From NCBI GenBank assembly GCA_019415645.1, contig DXYV01000004.1:1-56875 (forward strand): a DNA stretch of 56,875 nucleotides. The letters are read 5' to 3'. Every line of letters begins with the position of its first letter. The stretch's first letter is position 1. Position numbers and translations under genes: made by a program. The notes beneath the pieces were generated by a model that saw nothing but the letters and a program-made list of their open reading frames with translations, was not told the DNA's origin and did no database searches. The stretch comes from Clostridiales bacterium (lineage in GTDB: Bacteria; Bacillota; Clostridia; Oscillospirales; Oscillospiraceae). This document shows positions 1 to 7,692 of the stretch, one piece after another.

Positions 1-440
1 TAAGGCGCAACCGACATCTCGTAATCGTGCCATTTGTCGCAGCCGCTTTTCGCACGAACAAACGCCTTGTACATCAGCTTCCTCCAGAACGGCTTGTTGC
101 AGTCCACAAATTTCAGCTTGCGGAAAGTCGGAAGAATCAGATTTTCCTCCATCTCTTCGATTTCAGGGAACGAAGTAACTGCTTTGCAGACCACATAATA
201 GCTCATGATGGCGATGCAGTCGTAGGTGCCGCCTACGCCGTTGTGGAAGTTCTTTTTGCCGCCCAAGTCGGTGCGCCAGTCGGAGAGAAAGACCACGTAC
301 TGCCGCTGCACCTTTTCCCATACTGTCTCCCGCTCTGCTTCCGGATAGTGCAGGGCGATTTTCGCCAGGATTTCTTTCTTGCAAGGCTTTGAATACAGCA
401 CATGGCTTTTGCGGTCGAATAGAAGCTCGTTGTCCTTCAT
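1..440 (-). CDS. L-2-amino-thiazoline-4-carboxylic acid hydrolase-like protein (3' end outside window)
   Basis: The 146 visible codons read in from an ATG at 440 and run off the left edge without a stop. The start has a strong AGGGAGG ribosome site 6-8 bases upstream. The protein contains a GGTYDCIAIMSYYVVCK-like stretch (about residues 70-87) and a CDKWHDYE motif near residue 137, both typical of the ATC hydrolase family (PF14196). Characterised members open the thiazoline ring of L-2-amino-thiazoline-4-carboxylate on the way to cysteine, but many clostridial relatives have unknown substrates. It is the last visible gene of the TetR-controlled methyltransferase/hydrolase operon, which suggests it modifies the same small molecule as the other enzymes. 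Family assignment is from motif memory; the substrate is unknown. Confidence 0.75.
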   Translation of the reverse strand, partial: MKDNELLFDRKSHVLYSKPCKKEILAKIALHYPEAERETVWEKVQRQYVVFLSDWRTDLGGKKNFHNGVGGTYDCIAIMSYYVVCKAVTSFPEIEEMEENLILPTFRKLKFVDCNKPFWRKLMYKAFVRAKSGCDKWHDYEMSVAP

Positions 441-491
441 CTGATTGCCTCCCTCCTTGTTCTTTCTTGCGTGCATGAGACCATCTCAGAT

Positions 492-1175
492 TTAACCCGC
501 TTTTCGGCAGACAAACCATGCCATGCTTTTCAGGTTTCCCATGTCCACATCCGTATACATTCCATCCAGCCGTGCTTTCAGACTGGAAACCGTCTCATAG
601 GGCGGTGTGAAAAAACCTGCCTTTTCATAAACATGCCGGACAAACCAATCCGTCCGCTTGTGCTCGCCCATCACATAAAAGCAGCCGCAGAATGTCCCGC
701 CGGGTCTCAAAACCCGGAAAACCTCCCGATAGGCGGCTTCCTTGTCCGGAAAAGCATGAAAGCCGTTCAGCGACAAAACGATGTCGAAGGTGTCGTCTTC
801 ATAGGGAAGCGCCCCCACATCGCCCTGCCGGAAGGTTATATTTTTCAATTGCAGGTGCTCCGCCTTTTCCTGCGCCTGTCCCATCATATCCGGCGAGTAA
901 TCCAGACAGGTGATGTCCGCCTGCGGCAGCGTCTGATAAACCGGCATGGTCAGAATCCCTGTTCCCACCGGCACTTCCAGCAGCTTGCCGGAGAAATGCT
1001 CCGGAATACCGGACAGCGCCTTTTCCAGATAGGCGTTGTTTTCCGCCTTGTTCATTGCCCACACCAAGCGGCACACCGCTTTCCCGCTCAGAGTAGAGCA
1101 GGTGATCATGCCGTCATAAAAGTTGTTTCCGCCCGTCATTCGGTACGCACCGCGAATGACTTCTTTTCGTTCCAT
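492..1175 (-). CDS. Class I SAM-dependent methyltransferase
   Basis: This 227-residue protein has a Rossmann-type SAM-binding fold. Motif I is LLEVPVGTGILTM around residue 65. An acidic LDYSPDMM turn follows, then GDVGALPYEDDTFD (motif II/III) and VFRVLRPGGTF (post-motif). This is the Methyltransf_11/25 (UbiE-like) pattern for small-molecule methylation. The start was set at the ATG at 1175 because GGAGGA lies 6 bases upstream; a TTG further upstream has no such signal. It follows the disrupted alpha/beta hydrolase and precedes the ATC-hydrolase-like gene, so it is probably the fourth or fifth cistron of the operon. No substrate can be inferred. Confidence 0.85.
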   Translation of the reverse strand: MERKEVIRGAYRMTGGNNFYDGMITCSTLSGKAVCRLVWAMNKAENNAYLEKALSGIPEHFSGKLLEVPVGTGILTMPVYQTLPQADITCLDYSPDMMGQAQEKAEHLQLKNITFRQGDVGALPYEDDTFDIVLSLNGFHAFPDKEAAYREVFRVLRPGGTFCGCFYVMGEHKRTDWFVRHVYEKAGFFTPPYETVSSLKARLDGMYTDVDMGNLKSMAWFVCRKAG

Positions 1176-1219
1176 GGTTCTTCCTCCGTGTTTCAATCAT
1201 CACACGACCGTTTCCGATC

Positions 1220-2139
1220 TCATTTTTTCAAAATGTCCACGATTTTCGCAAAACCCTCCTTTGCCTCCTTGAAGATCGGCAGCATACAGTAGCAATGCAC
1301 CATCTTCGGGCGGGCGGACACCGTATAGGGGACATTTGCCCGTTTGCAGGCTTCCTCAAAGTCCGGCAATGCGCCGTAGAGCACCTCGTCGGCAGAATAG
1401 AAAAAGTGGATATCGCCTACGCCGGTAAAATCTCCTCGGGAGCCGGAGAGCATATAGTCCGGCACCTTCTCGCAGCCATGCCGCATGAACTTTTCCACCG
1501 TCACCATAAAGGCATAATCGATGGAAACATCCCTTTCATTGAGCGCCTGCATCCGCGCCCTTTCCGCATCGTTCCACGGCACCTCGCCGGGGGATACGGC
1601 GACGATATGCCTTGGCTGCGGCAGCGGCTCGGACTGCGCATTGTTGTGCGCCGCAATTCCAAGCGCCAGTGCGCCGCCGGAGGAAAAGCCACAGGTACTG
1701 ACGTTCCCGCTGCCATACATTTCAATCATTTTGCGGTAGCATTCATAGACCATCTCGTAGGTTTCGGTGATGCAATGCTCCATGCAGAGCGGGTAAAACG
1801 GAAACCACACATCACACCCGGTCTCACGGCACAGCTTGCGCATCACAGGCAGGTCGCCCTTATCGGGGCCGATCACCATGCCGCCGCCGAAGAAGTAGAG
1901 AATCGCACGCTTGGATGGCTTTTCATTTTCTCTAACGATCAGGCAGGGAAAGCCGTTCACTGTAATTGTTTCATAATACGCCTTACGGTATACGCCTTAC
2001 GGTCGGTGGGCGTAAAAACGCCGCGATGCCGGTTCTGCTTTTCAATTTCCTTTCGCAGTGCATCCTCCGGCAAGGCAAACGCCTTTTTCGCGCCGGAGAG
2101 CTTATACGCCGAGCGAAGAATGGATGCAACAATGCTCAT
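1220..2139 (-). pseudogene. Alpha/beta hydrolase (esterase-like), disrupted by a 14-bp tandem duplication
   Basis: The coding frame is split. A first part starts at the ATG at 2139 (GAGGG site upstream) and stops at 1957 after 60 codons; a second frame carries residues up to 1220. The second part has the oxyanion-hole motif FFGGGMVIGPDKGD and the nucleophile elbow GFSSGGAL, as in HSL-type esterases; a C-terminal HCYC could supply the catalytic His. Removing one copy of the exact 14-bp repeat at 1976-2003 joins the two frames seamlessly (…RKAYYETITVNGFPCL…), giving about 301 residues. The break is therefore a single slippage-type event, possibly reversible. The downstream part could be translated alone from an ATG at 1960 but would lack the N-terminal cap. 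Confidence 0.85.
1976..2003. repeat. Exact 14-bp tandem duplication inside the hydrolase gene
   Basis: The unit ATACGCCTTACGGT occurs twice back to back (1976-1989 and 1990-2003) with no mismatch. Fourteen is not a multiple of three, so it shifts the reading frame of the minus-strand hydrolase gene and creates a premature stop. Confidence 0.97.
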
Positions 2140-2151
2140 GATTTAGCCCTC

Positions 2152-2757
2152 TCATTTCCGCGCCGTAATGCAGAGCCAGCTTTTCTTTTTGTGTATCTGC
2201 ACATCGTGAAAGCCCGCCTGCTCCAGATACGTCTTCAGCTCGGCGTCCTTGTAGATGGTCATGCCGCCGATGATCTCCGTCCACTTCTTGTCCTTGTCCG
2301 TATCGCCGTTGCTTTCGTTGCAGATGAGTAATGTCCCGCCGGGCTTCAGCACCCGGTAAACCTCCCGGAAGCACTGCGGCAGATCGGGCCAGAAATAGAC
2401 GGTTTCAAAGGCCGTTACCGCATCGAACCAGTCGCCTGCAAAGATCATATCCGCCACGCTGCCTTGCAGAACAGCGCAGCGTCCCTCCGCTATGGCGACC
2501 TCGTTGACCTTTTTGGATTTCTCCACACTGACGGGGGAATAGTCAATGCCCTTGACAATACCCTCCGGGCATTTTTTCAGAAGTCTCTTGATGTTCGCCC
2601 CTCCGCCGCAGCCGCAGTCCAGCACCTTGGCGTCCAGAGTAAGCTCCAAAAAGCGAAGTCCCCACCGTGCCACAGGACTGTGCCCCAGGTTCATCATGGC
2701 GACCATGATTTTCCCGCCAAGCCCCACAGGCTTTCTGGTGTTCTCAAAAAATGACAT
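2152..2757 (-). CDS. Class I SAM-dependent methyltransferase
   Basis: The 201-residue protein has SAM motif I VLDCGCGGGANI near residue 45, the acidic loop GIDYSPVSVEKSK, an FDAVTAFETVYFWPD motif II region, and VYRVLKPGGTLLI. It belongs to the Methyltransf_11/25 group. The ATG at 2757 is preceded by GGAGG at good spacing. It sits 4 bp downstream of the preceding methyltransferase gene and ends 12 bp before the hydrolase start, so the three are clearly cotranscribed. It differs in sequence from the other two methyltransferases of the operon, which argues for distinct positions on a substrate rather than recent duplication. Confidence 0.87.
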   Translation of the reverse strand: MSFFENTRKPVGLGGKIMVAMMNLGHSPVARWGLRFLELTLDAKVLDCGCGGGANIKRLLKKCPEGIVKGIDYSPVSVEKSKKVNEVAIAEGRCAVLQGSVADMIFAGDWFDAVTAFETVYFWPDLPQCFREVYRVLKPGGTLLICNESNGDTDKDKKWTEIIGGMTIYKDAELKTYLEQAGFHDVQIHKKKSWLCITARK

Positions 2758-2761
2758 CTTA

Positions 2762-3376
2762 TCACACCTCCGATTTCACACATTCCGCATAGGTCAGCGG
2801 GAAGGATGCCTTCAGAACAGCGCTTTTCCGCACCGCCCAGCCGTTTTGCCGCAGGAACCGCAGATATTCCTCGCTCGTCCACCTGCTGTGGAGAGGGAAG
2901 CCCGCCAGCTTCATGAAAAATGCCTTGACCTTGCCGTAAAAGAAGTTCCCGGCGTGGGTGAAGGTCGGCGCGATGAGCACGCCGTCGTCCTTCAGCACCC
3001 GATGAATCTCGGCAAGGACTTTCTCCGGCTGCGGCACGATATGCAGCGCGTTGGACACAATTACCGCATCAAAGGACTTGTCCGCATAGGGCAGGCGGAA
3101 CATATTCTGCACGGAAAAGTGCAGCTTCGCCGAGTGATTGTCCCGCTTGGCTTCCGCGATCATTTCCGCAGAGGCGTCCGTCGCCTCGATGTGTGCCGCC
3201 GCGTTTACGATGTGTTTTGCGATCAATCCCGTTCCGGTAGCAAGCTCCAGTACAGTTTTATGCCGCACGACCGGCCGGATCAGCTCATACATCTCGTCAT
3301 ACGCCGCCCGATCCTTTCGCATAAAGCGGTCGTACCGACCGGCATTTTTGTCCCAAAAGTCCTTGTGTTCCTGCAT
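2762..3376 (-). CDS. Class I SAM-dependent methyltransferase
   Basis: This 204-residue protein begins MQEHKDFWDKNAGRYDRFM, the classic N-terminus of UbiE/Methyltransf_11-type enzymes. Motif I is VLELATGTGLIA near residue 45, the acidic loop is IEATDASAEMI, and FDAVIVSNALHIV and IHRVLKDDGVLI follow. I chose the ATG at 3376 over the one at 3385 because AAAGGA lies 9 bases upstream of the former and abuts the latter. It is the first enzyme gene after tetR and is separated from it by a terminator-like hairpin and two inverted-repeat boxes. The operon may therefore have its own promoter here. Confidence 0.85.
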   Translation of the reverse strand: MQEHKDFWDKNAGRYDRFMRKDRAAYDEMYELIRPVVRHKTVLELATGTGLIAKHIVNAAAHIEATDASAEMIAEAKRDNHSAKLHFSVQNMFRLPYADKSFDAVIVSNALHIVPQPEKVLAEIHRVLKDDGVLIAPTFTHAGNFFYGKVKAFFMKLAGFPLHSRWTSEEYLRFLRQNGWAVRKSAVLKASFPLTYAECVKSEV

Positions 3377-3395
3377 CGCTATCATTCCTTTCGAT

Positions 3396-3446
3396 GTTAG
3401 ATTTGCCTAACCGATACGCACAGTCACACAGTTAGGGTATGCTAAC
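3396..3446. promoter_or_regulatory. Two GTTAG-N6-CTAAC operator-like boxes upstream of the methyltransferase operon
   Basis: Two copies of the perfect inverted repeat GTTAG-N6-CTAAC lie at 3396-3411 and 3431-3446, 35 bp centre to centre. The arms resemble DtxR/IdeR/MntR-family metal-regulator boxes (TTAGGN4-5CCTAA type), but the spacers do not match fully. Their place, 20-70 bp upstream of the first methyltransferase start, fits an operator. No convincing -35/-10 pair was found here. Confidence 0.5.
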
Positions 3447-3459
3447 CGCTGTGCCTCGG

Positions 3460-3479
3460 AAAAGCCGCATCTCTGCGGC
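3460..3479 (-). terminator. Hairpin with short T-run after tetR
   Basis: On the minus strand, GCCGCA-GAGA-TGCGGC is followed by TTTT, 8 bp beyond the tetR stop. The stem is short, so it may act as a partial terminator or attenuator between tetR and the enzyme genes. Confidence 0.5.
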
Positions 3480-3486
3480 CTTCCGC

Positions 3487-4065
3487 TTATTTAAATAACT
3501 CCCTGCAAGCGCCGTACACCAGCGTTTCCAGCACCTGCGGGTACAGTTCTCCAATCTGCTCCTTGTGGGAGACGGTCAGAATCAGTCCCCGCACCGTGGC
3601 AGCAGCCAAAGACACACCACACTTGGGCATAAGGTCATGATTCTCCAAAAGTTGACGGATGTGCGTCTCGTCATCGTGGTAATGGACATTTTTGATGTCA
3701 TCCGGCAGCCTCTGCAGAAGCAGCTTCGCATCGTTTTCAATGAAGACCATGTCGCCGGTATCGGACAGTCTCCGGCAGACGGCAAGAACCGCCTTTGCCG
3801 CACGCTCCGACGGCGGCAAGTCGTTTGCTTCGCTCAGTGCATGGTCAGCCACTCCGTAAAGCTCGGAGTGAATGTTCTCCAAAACCGCGAAGAAAAGCAT
3901 TTCCTTGGATTCGTAGAATTTATAGAACGAGCCCTTTGCAATGCCGACCGCCTTCGTCAGCTGCTCTACGGAGGTTTTCTTCATCCCCAGCGTGACAGCA
4001 CAATGTCTCGTTTCCTTCAGCAACGCCTTGCGGAGCTGTTCAGTCTCGTAATCGGTAAAAGCCAA
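3487..4065 (-). CDS. TetR/AcrR-family transcriptional regulator
   Basis: The 192-residue protein has an N-terminal helix-turn-helix of the TetR type (residues about 10-55): VTLGMKKTSVEQLTKAVGIAKGSFYKFYESKEMLF matches the family recognition helix (…GSFYxxFxSKExL). A helical ligand-binding C-terminal half follows. Translation appears to start at TTG (4063-4065), since AAGGAGG lies 8 bases upstream and no ATG is nearby. A promoter with an inverted repeat just downstream of the -10 precedes it, the usual arrangement for autoregulation. It probably senses the substrate or product of the downstream methyltransferase/hydrolase enzymes. Confidence 0.9.
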   Translation of the reverse strand: MAFTDYETEQLRKALLKETRHCAVTLGMKKTSVEQLTKAVGIAKGSFYKFYESKEMLFFAVLENIHSELYGVADHALSEANDLPPSERAAKAVLAVCRRLSDTGDMVFIENDAKLLLQRLPDDIKNVHYHDDETHIRQLLENHDLMPKCGVSLAAATVRGLILTVSHKEQIGELYPQVLETLVYGACRELFK

Positions 4066-4080
4066 GCCTACGCCTCCTTA

Positions 4081-4112
4081 AATATGACCAATTCGGTTCT
4101 TTCGGTCATATT
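4081..4112. promoter_or_regulatory. Probable TetR operator
   Basis: A perfect 9-bp inverted repeat, AATATGACC (4081-4089) and GGTCATATT (4104-4112) with a 14-bp spacer, overlaps the -10 and transcription start region of the tetR promoter. Its position would block RNA polymerase. Confidence 0.65.
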
Positions 4113-4138
4113 ATACCGCGCTTTTTTCTGTTTTGCAA
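4110..4138 (-). promoter_or_regulatory. Sigma-A promoter of tetR operon
   Basis: On the minus strand, -35 TTGCAA (4133-4138) and -10 TATAAT (4110-4115) are separated by 17 bp, about 45 bp upstream of the tetR TTG start. Confidence 0.8.
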
Positions 4139-4417
4139 GAGGTGCGGAGAAAAAATCACTAATCAAAAGGGGTGCAGCGTTGCAGAAAGAGACGCTGGAA
4201 TTCCGGTAATCGTTGTCGCCGCGGTAAAAGAAACTATATCGTAAAAGGGCATCAGAGCGAAGCATCCAAACGCTGCGTTCTGATACCCATTTTGTTCCAT
4301 ATTGCACGGATGGATTGATTACAAGAAAAAAGCAGGAATTAACACAACATGAACCACATATAATATCTGCAATAATCTTCCTATGGAACGATCTGCACAA
4401 CGCTCAACGACATGCCC
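4116..4417. other. Gene-free spacer with an imperfect hairpin
   Basis: No credible gene was found. The one structure is an imperfect inverted repeat with arms at 4247-4259 (GGGCATCAGAGCG) and 4276-4288 (CGTTCTGATACCC). The stretch lies between the tetR promoter and relaxase debris and may contain the junction between older chromosome and mobile DNA. Confidence 0.5.
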
Positions 4418-4463
4418 CATGTATAGAGACGGCGACTCGTATGAGCCACCGTCTTTATACATG
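4418..4463 (-). terminator. Strong hairpin after the relaxase remnant
   Basis: Arms at 4418-4432 (CATGTATAGAGACGG) and 4449-4463 (CCGTCTTTATACATG) pair over 15 positions with one mismatch, immediately after the relaxase stop. There is no long T-run, so termination is inferred from position. Confidence 0.5.
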
Positions 4464-4464
4464 A

Positions 4465-5093
4465 TTACCGCTCAGGGTCATTTCTTTTTCGTTTACTGAG
4501 AGAATTTCGATACTGCTCTTGATTTCTGTGCATAATGAGTTGTCGCGCCTGCCGTTCTTCTGCATCCGCGCCAAGCAGGTGGGATGTTTCCTGCTTGGCG
4601 CTGAGCAGCATAATAAGAGAAGGCTTCTCGTGCATGGCATCCTCTAACTGCTGTTCTGCCGCCTTTTCCTGCGCAGGACGGATGACCTGCCGTGCTTTGT
4701 ACAGCTCTACCGGGTCAAAATCCGCAGCCTGCGCTTTCAGCTCGGCATATTCAGTCAAAGCCTTATCCAGTTCAACGGAATATTTCTGTTCCCGCGTCTC
4801 CAGCTTTTTCAGGCAGGCCTCCATGGTGGCAATATCCTTGCGGAATGCCTCTGCGCCTGCATCTTCTGCATACTCAAATTTTTGCAAAAGGAGTGCCTTT
4901 TCGAAACGCAATTCCTCTAAATCTTCTGTCAGCTCGGCAATGCGGACAGCCAGCGCCTTGTGGCGTTTTACATGGTATATTGGCAATTCCTTTTTCTCGG
5001 CAACCAGTGTTTTGCGCTCTTTGCTTTTTGCCTTGATTTGCTGCACCAGACCGGTGTAACGCTCCAGTTCTGGCTTCCATACGGCAAGAGATT
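4465..5093 (-). pseudogene. Relaxase/mobilization nuclease, C-terminal fragment
   Basis: About 209 codons in the minus frame encode a long charged coiled coil. It has blocks such as KSKERKTLVAEKKELPIY, RIAELTEDLEELRFEKALLLQKF, and ADFDPVELYKARQVIRPAQEKA. This matches the C-terminal half of MobA-type relaxases in clostridial conjugative transposons. The N-terminal nuclease domain, with its His triad and Tyr, is absent. The frame continues upstream of about 5093 into unrelated sequence that belongs to a rhuM remnant on the other strand, so the gene was cut by recombination. No functional relaxase is expected from it. Confidence 0.75.
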
Positions 5094-5103
5094 TTTGAAT
5101 ATG

Positions 5104-5223
5104 AGATTTGCCACTGCAAAAGCCTTTGCCGAGAGCGAATTTGAGAAATACCGTGTCATTCAGGATCGGCAGTATCAGAGTGATTTTGACCGACTTGTTG
5201 CCAGCACCGAGGACAAGGATTAA
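5104..5223 (+). pseudogene. rhuM-family gene, 3' fragment
   Basis: The last 40 codons of a plus-strand frame end at TAA 5221-5223. They encode a peptide with SEFEKYRVIQDRQYQSDFDR, the characteristic C-terminus of RhuM-family proteins, which are found on many mobile elements. The rest of the gene is missing and is replaced upstream by the relaxase fragment in opposite orientation, marking a recombination junction near 5094-5104. Confidence 0.65.
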
Positions 5224-5235
5224 AACGCAGAAATA

Positions 5236-5265
5236 CCCGTTATCGGCCATACAGCCGATAACGGG
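5236..5265. terminator. Hairpin between rhuM remnant and tnpV
   Basis: CCCGTTATCGGC (5236-5247) and GCCGATAACGGG (5254-5265) form a perfect 12-bp stem with a 6-nt loop. Each side is flanked by an AT-rich stretch (ATTT on one side, AAAT on the other), so it can end convergent transcripts of the rhuM remnant and tnpV. Confidence 0.7.
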
Positions 5266-5271
5266 CATTTG

Positions 5272-5643
5272 TCATTCATATACAAGCTCGGTCAAAACGA
5301 TTTCCTCGGCAAGGCTGCGGATGCTGTTCATGTGGCGCACCCATTCCATTTGGGCAGATGCTTTGAGTGTTTCGGTCACATCTTCCTGCTTCGCCATTGC
5401 AGAAACGATGATTTCCATACGCTCGTTGCAGGCTTGGTCGATCTCCGCAAGATGCCGGTGCAGCGTTCCGCTTGTGAGCAGGTTTGTGTAGAGAATGGGG
5501 CGATGTTCTTTCAGATAGCTGCGGCGCATACGCCCGTATTTGCCAATCTGATATTCTGATTCATCTGGCAGGGAGAGGTTTGGAATGAGATAATCGCCCT
5601 CCTGACGGTAAGTGCCACCCATCTGCTCAAATATTGATTTCAT
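5272..5643 (-). CDS. tnpV: TnpV family transposon-encoded protein
   Basis: The 123-residue protein begins MKSIFEQMGGTYRQEGDYLIPNL and continues YLKEHRPILYTNLLTSGTLHRHLAEIDQ and EWVRHMNSIRSLAEEI. This is the signature of TnpV (PF14198), a small accessory protein carried by Tn4451/Tn4453-like and other clostridial mobile elements; its molecular role is unknown. The start has AAAGGAG upstream. It lies between a hairpin and the strong terminator that ends the conjugative-element operon, together with relaxase and rhuM debris, so it is probably a leftover of an earlier insertion. Confidence 0.85.
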   Translation of the reverse strand: MKSIFEQMGGTYRQEGDYLIPNLSLPDESEYQIGKYGRMRRSYLKEHRPILYTNLLTSGTLHRHLAEIDQACNERMEIIVSAMAKQEDVTETLKASAQMEWVRHMNSIRSLAEEIVLTELVYE

Positions 5644-5820
5644 ATAAATCAGCTCCTTTTTGTGTTGATTTCCAGTGGTTATACGGACTTTTCTTCTCCT
5701 TTCCTACAACTGCTGTTCCATTCACCACAAATGAGCCGCAGTCATATGTATTAGGTGGGAGAAACCACCCTCTACATAGTAACTCTTGCAAACAAATTAC
5801 TGCGCAGCGGACAATCAAAA

Positions 5821-5858
5821 GGCCCCCACGGACGCAAATTGTTGCGTCTGTGGGGGCC
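5821..5858 (-). terminator. Strong terminator ending the conjugative-element operon
   Basis: A 17-bp stem (5821-5837 with 5842-5858, one G-T wobble) and a 4-nt loop is followed on the minus strand by TTTTG, right after the last small gene of the element. AAAA on the opposite flank could make it bidirectional. Confidence 0.85.
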
Positions 5859-5862
5859 TTGG

Positions 5863-6060
5863 TTACAGCGGAGAGGCCAGCAGATACAGCGCCGCTTCCC
5901 GCCAATCCCGGGCTGGGAAGTCCCTGGCTGGGATCTGCGCCAGGGTGCGGAGCACCTTTTCGCGGTTTTCCGACGTCCTCATATCAGACAGGCAGACACA
6001 CTGGGACATGCGCGCCAGGGCGTCCAGCAGGCATTCCCGCTTTTCCATTTCCCTCACCAC
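5863..6060 (-). CDS. Small conserved-looking element protein (unknown function)
   Basis: The reading frame encodes about 65 residues (GTG at 6060) or 61 (ATG at 6048). It starts within the stop region of the S1-domain gene, as translationally coupled genes do, and ends 5 bp before the operon terminator. The sequence contains MEKRECLLDALARMSQC, then FPARDWREAALYLLASPL, and looks helical and soluble. I do not recognise a family. Its position as last gene of the operon and its codon use like its neighbours support it being real. Confidence 0.6.
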   Translation of the reverse strand: MVREMEKRECLLDALARMSQCVCLSDMRTSENREKVLRTLAQIPARDFPARDWREAALYLLASPL

Positions 6061-7652
6061 TTTGCCAGGATACGCCCGTAAATCAGGCAGCGGTCATAGT
6101 CGAACTGGGTGATAACCAGGATCACGGTGTCCCCCTCGTGGAAGTCCCGGTCCGTGTGCTGGGGGGTGTAGAGGGACATACAGGTGGTGCCGTCCGGGAG
6201 GGTACAGAATACCCCGCCGCCATATTTCCCCGTGATGGTAGCATACCTGCGGCTACCGATGGGGTGGCGGGTGGCAATGCCTTGGAATGGATGGGGTTCG
6301 GCCTCCTTCACGGAGATCTCCATTTCCCCGGACGCCCGGTTGAAGGCCGTCAGAACGCAGTCCAAGGTCTGGCCCGGGTGATATTTCTCCCGAAGATCGG
6401 TCAGATTGGCGTAACTCATATCCCGATAGCCCAGGGTGATGTCCCGGCCGCCGCACTCCAGAAGGCAGCGGGAAGGGCCGACGGCCAGGACTCGGCAGGT
6501 CAGACGCTCCCCGACGCTGTGGCCGCCCCGCTGCGTGTCGAACCTATGGCGCGCCGCAGCGGCGCCCATCCGGCGGGATGCAATGGCTACGCCGCCCTCA
6601 CGGTCTACATCCAGGATCATGTAGTCGATTTCAGCTCCGGTCATATTGCGGAGAACGTGAGTGGGGCGTTCCTCTCCCGGCATCCAGAACTCCGTCTCCG
6701 GGATCAGCACCTTGACCCGGTAGGCAATTACCACCGCACAGTACATTCTCCTGCGCTCCAGCGCCCCAGTCTCCTTGTTGCGGACGTAGAAGGAATTGCC
6801 GTCCACACCGATGATGCGTCCGGAGATCAGGGACTTGGAGCGGTAGGATGCGTAGATCTCATTCCATTCTTCCCGCTCCTCGCGGGAAAGGCCGCGGTCC
6901 ATCTCGTTGAGGTTCAGGGACATCAGCGGCGTATGCCCGTTGACAGGGCGGTTTTCCCTGGGACGGGTCATCGGCGAGCGGGATGGCGCGGGGGTTGGCG
7001 TCTGCACTTCTTCAGCACGCTCACCCGCAGGCGGCTCCTCGCCCTCTGAGGCAAGCCCCATCACAAGAAGCCCACCCTGGTCGCCCTCCTGTTCAGGGCT
7101 GATGGCATCCAGATCATCGTCCGAGCCGGTCCCCTGGGACAGTTCTGCGTCCAAGGCGTCTGGATCGCCTGCGGGAAGGACCACGGACTCCGCCGGATAG
7201 GTGTCCAGCTGGCCTTCAGCATCCGGGGCACCGTCCAAGCCGGCGTCAATTTCGTCCCCGGGCATTGAGAGATCGGAATTGCCGGGTTCCGGGTTTTCCC
7301 CCACTTCGTCCGCTGGGGGCTGCTGGGGTTCTTCGGGCGGCGCCTCAGCGGCCTTTTTCCGGGAAACCCGTTTCTTTTTGGGCGGGGGCGCAGCATCATC
7401 TGAGGCTTCAGAAGTGGCTGCATCCGCTGTGCCCGGCTCGGCATCGGCACCATTTTCTCCACCGGCATTGTCCTTCGCCGGGCTGTTGTCCTCGTTCTCA
7501 CGCTCAGGTGAAGATACATCCTCATGGGCGTCTGGCCCGGCTTCCGGTGCACTCGGCGGGTCCAGTACGGAACCCTGGGGGTCATGCTCCGGCGTGTCGC
7601 TCTTCAGCGGCTCTTCCGGCTGGTACTGCTCCTCATAGATCTCACGGTTCAT
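6054..7652 (-). CDS. S1 RNA-binding-domain protein with long acidic N-terminus
   Basis: The 532-residue protein starts at the ATG at 7652, which has AAAGGAG upstream. Residues 1 to about 270 are low-complexity and rich in Glu, Pro, Ser and Asp, with one basic patch (PPPKKKRVSRKKAAE). The C-terminal half contains two to three OB-fold S1-type segments: one beginning SGRIIGVDGNSFYVRN, one VGERLTCRVLAVGPSRCLLECGG, and the last RRYATITGKYGGGVFCTLPDG. Proteins like this are standard cargo near the replication end of CTn4-type elements, but their role is unknown. RNA or single-strand DNA binding is a reasonable inference. Confidence 0.75.
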   Translation of the reverse strand: MNREIYEEQYQPEEPLKSDTPEHDPQGSVLDPPSAPEAGPDAHEDVSSPERENEDNSPAKDNAGGENGADAEPGTADAATSEASDDAAPPPKKKRVSRKKAAEAPPEEPQQPPADEVGENPEPGNSDLSMPGDEIDAGLDGAPDAEGQLDTYPAESVVLPAGDPDALDAELSQGTGSDDDLDAISPEQEGDQGGLLVMGLASEGEEPPAGERAEEVQTPTPAPSRSPMTRPRENRPVNGHTPLMSLNLNEMDRGLSREEREEWNEIYASYRSKSLISGRIIGVDGNSFYVRNKETGALERRRMYCAVVIAYRVKVLIPETEFWMPGEERPTHVLRNMTGAEIDYMILDVDREGGVAIASRRMGAAAARHRFDTQRGGHSVGERLTCRVLAVGPSRCLLECGGRDITLGYRDMSYANLTDLREKYHPGQTLDCVLTAFNRASGEMEISVKEAEPHPFQGIATRHPIGSRRYATITGKYGGGVFCTLPDGTTCMSLYTPQHTDRDFHEGDTVILVITQFDYDRCLIYGRILAKW

Positions 7653-7692
7653 AAAGTCGCTCCTTTCATGATGGAAGATTGGGGGGCCTGCT

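Noticed and set aside
4068..4400. 110-codon minus-strand frame upstream of tetR
   Set aside because: It runs through the tetR promoter and operator and has no ribosome site.
5627..5905. 92-codon minus-strand frame between tnpV and the operon terminator
   Set aside because: It crosses the strong terminator hairpin and shows no protein-like sequence.
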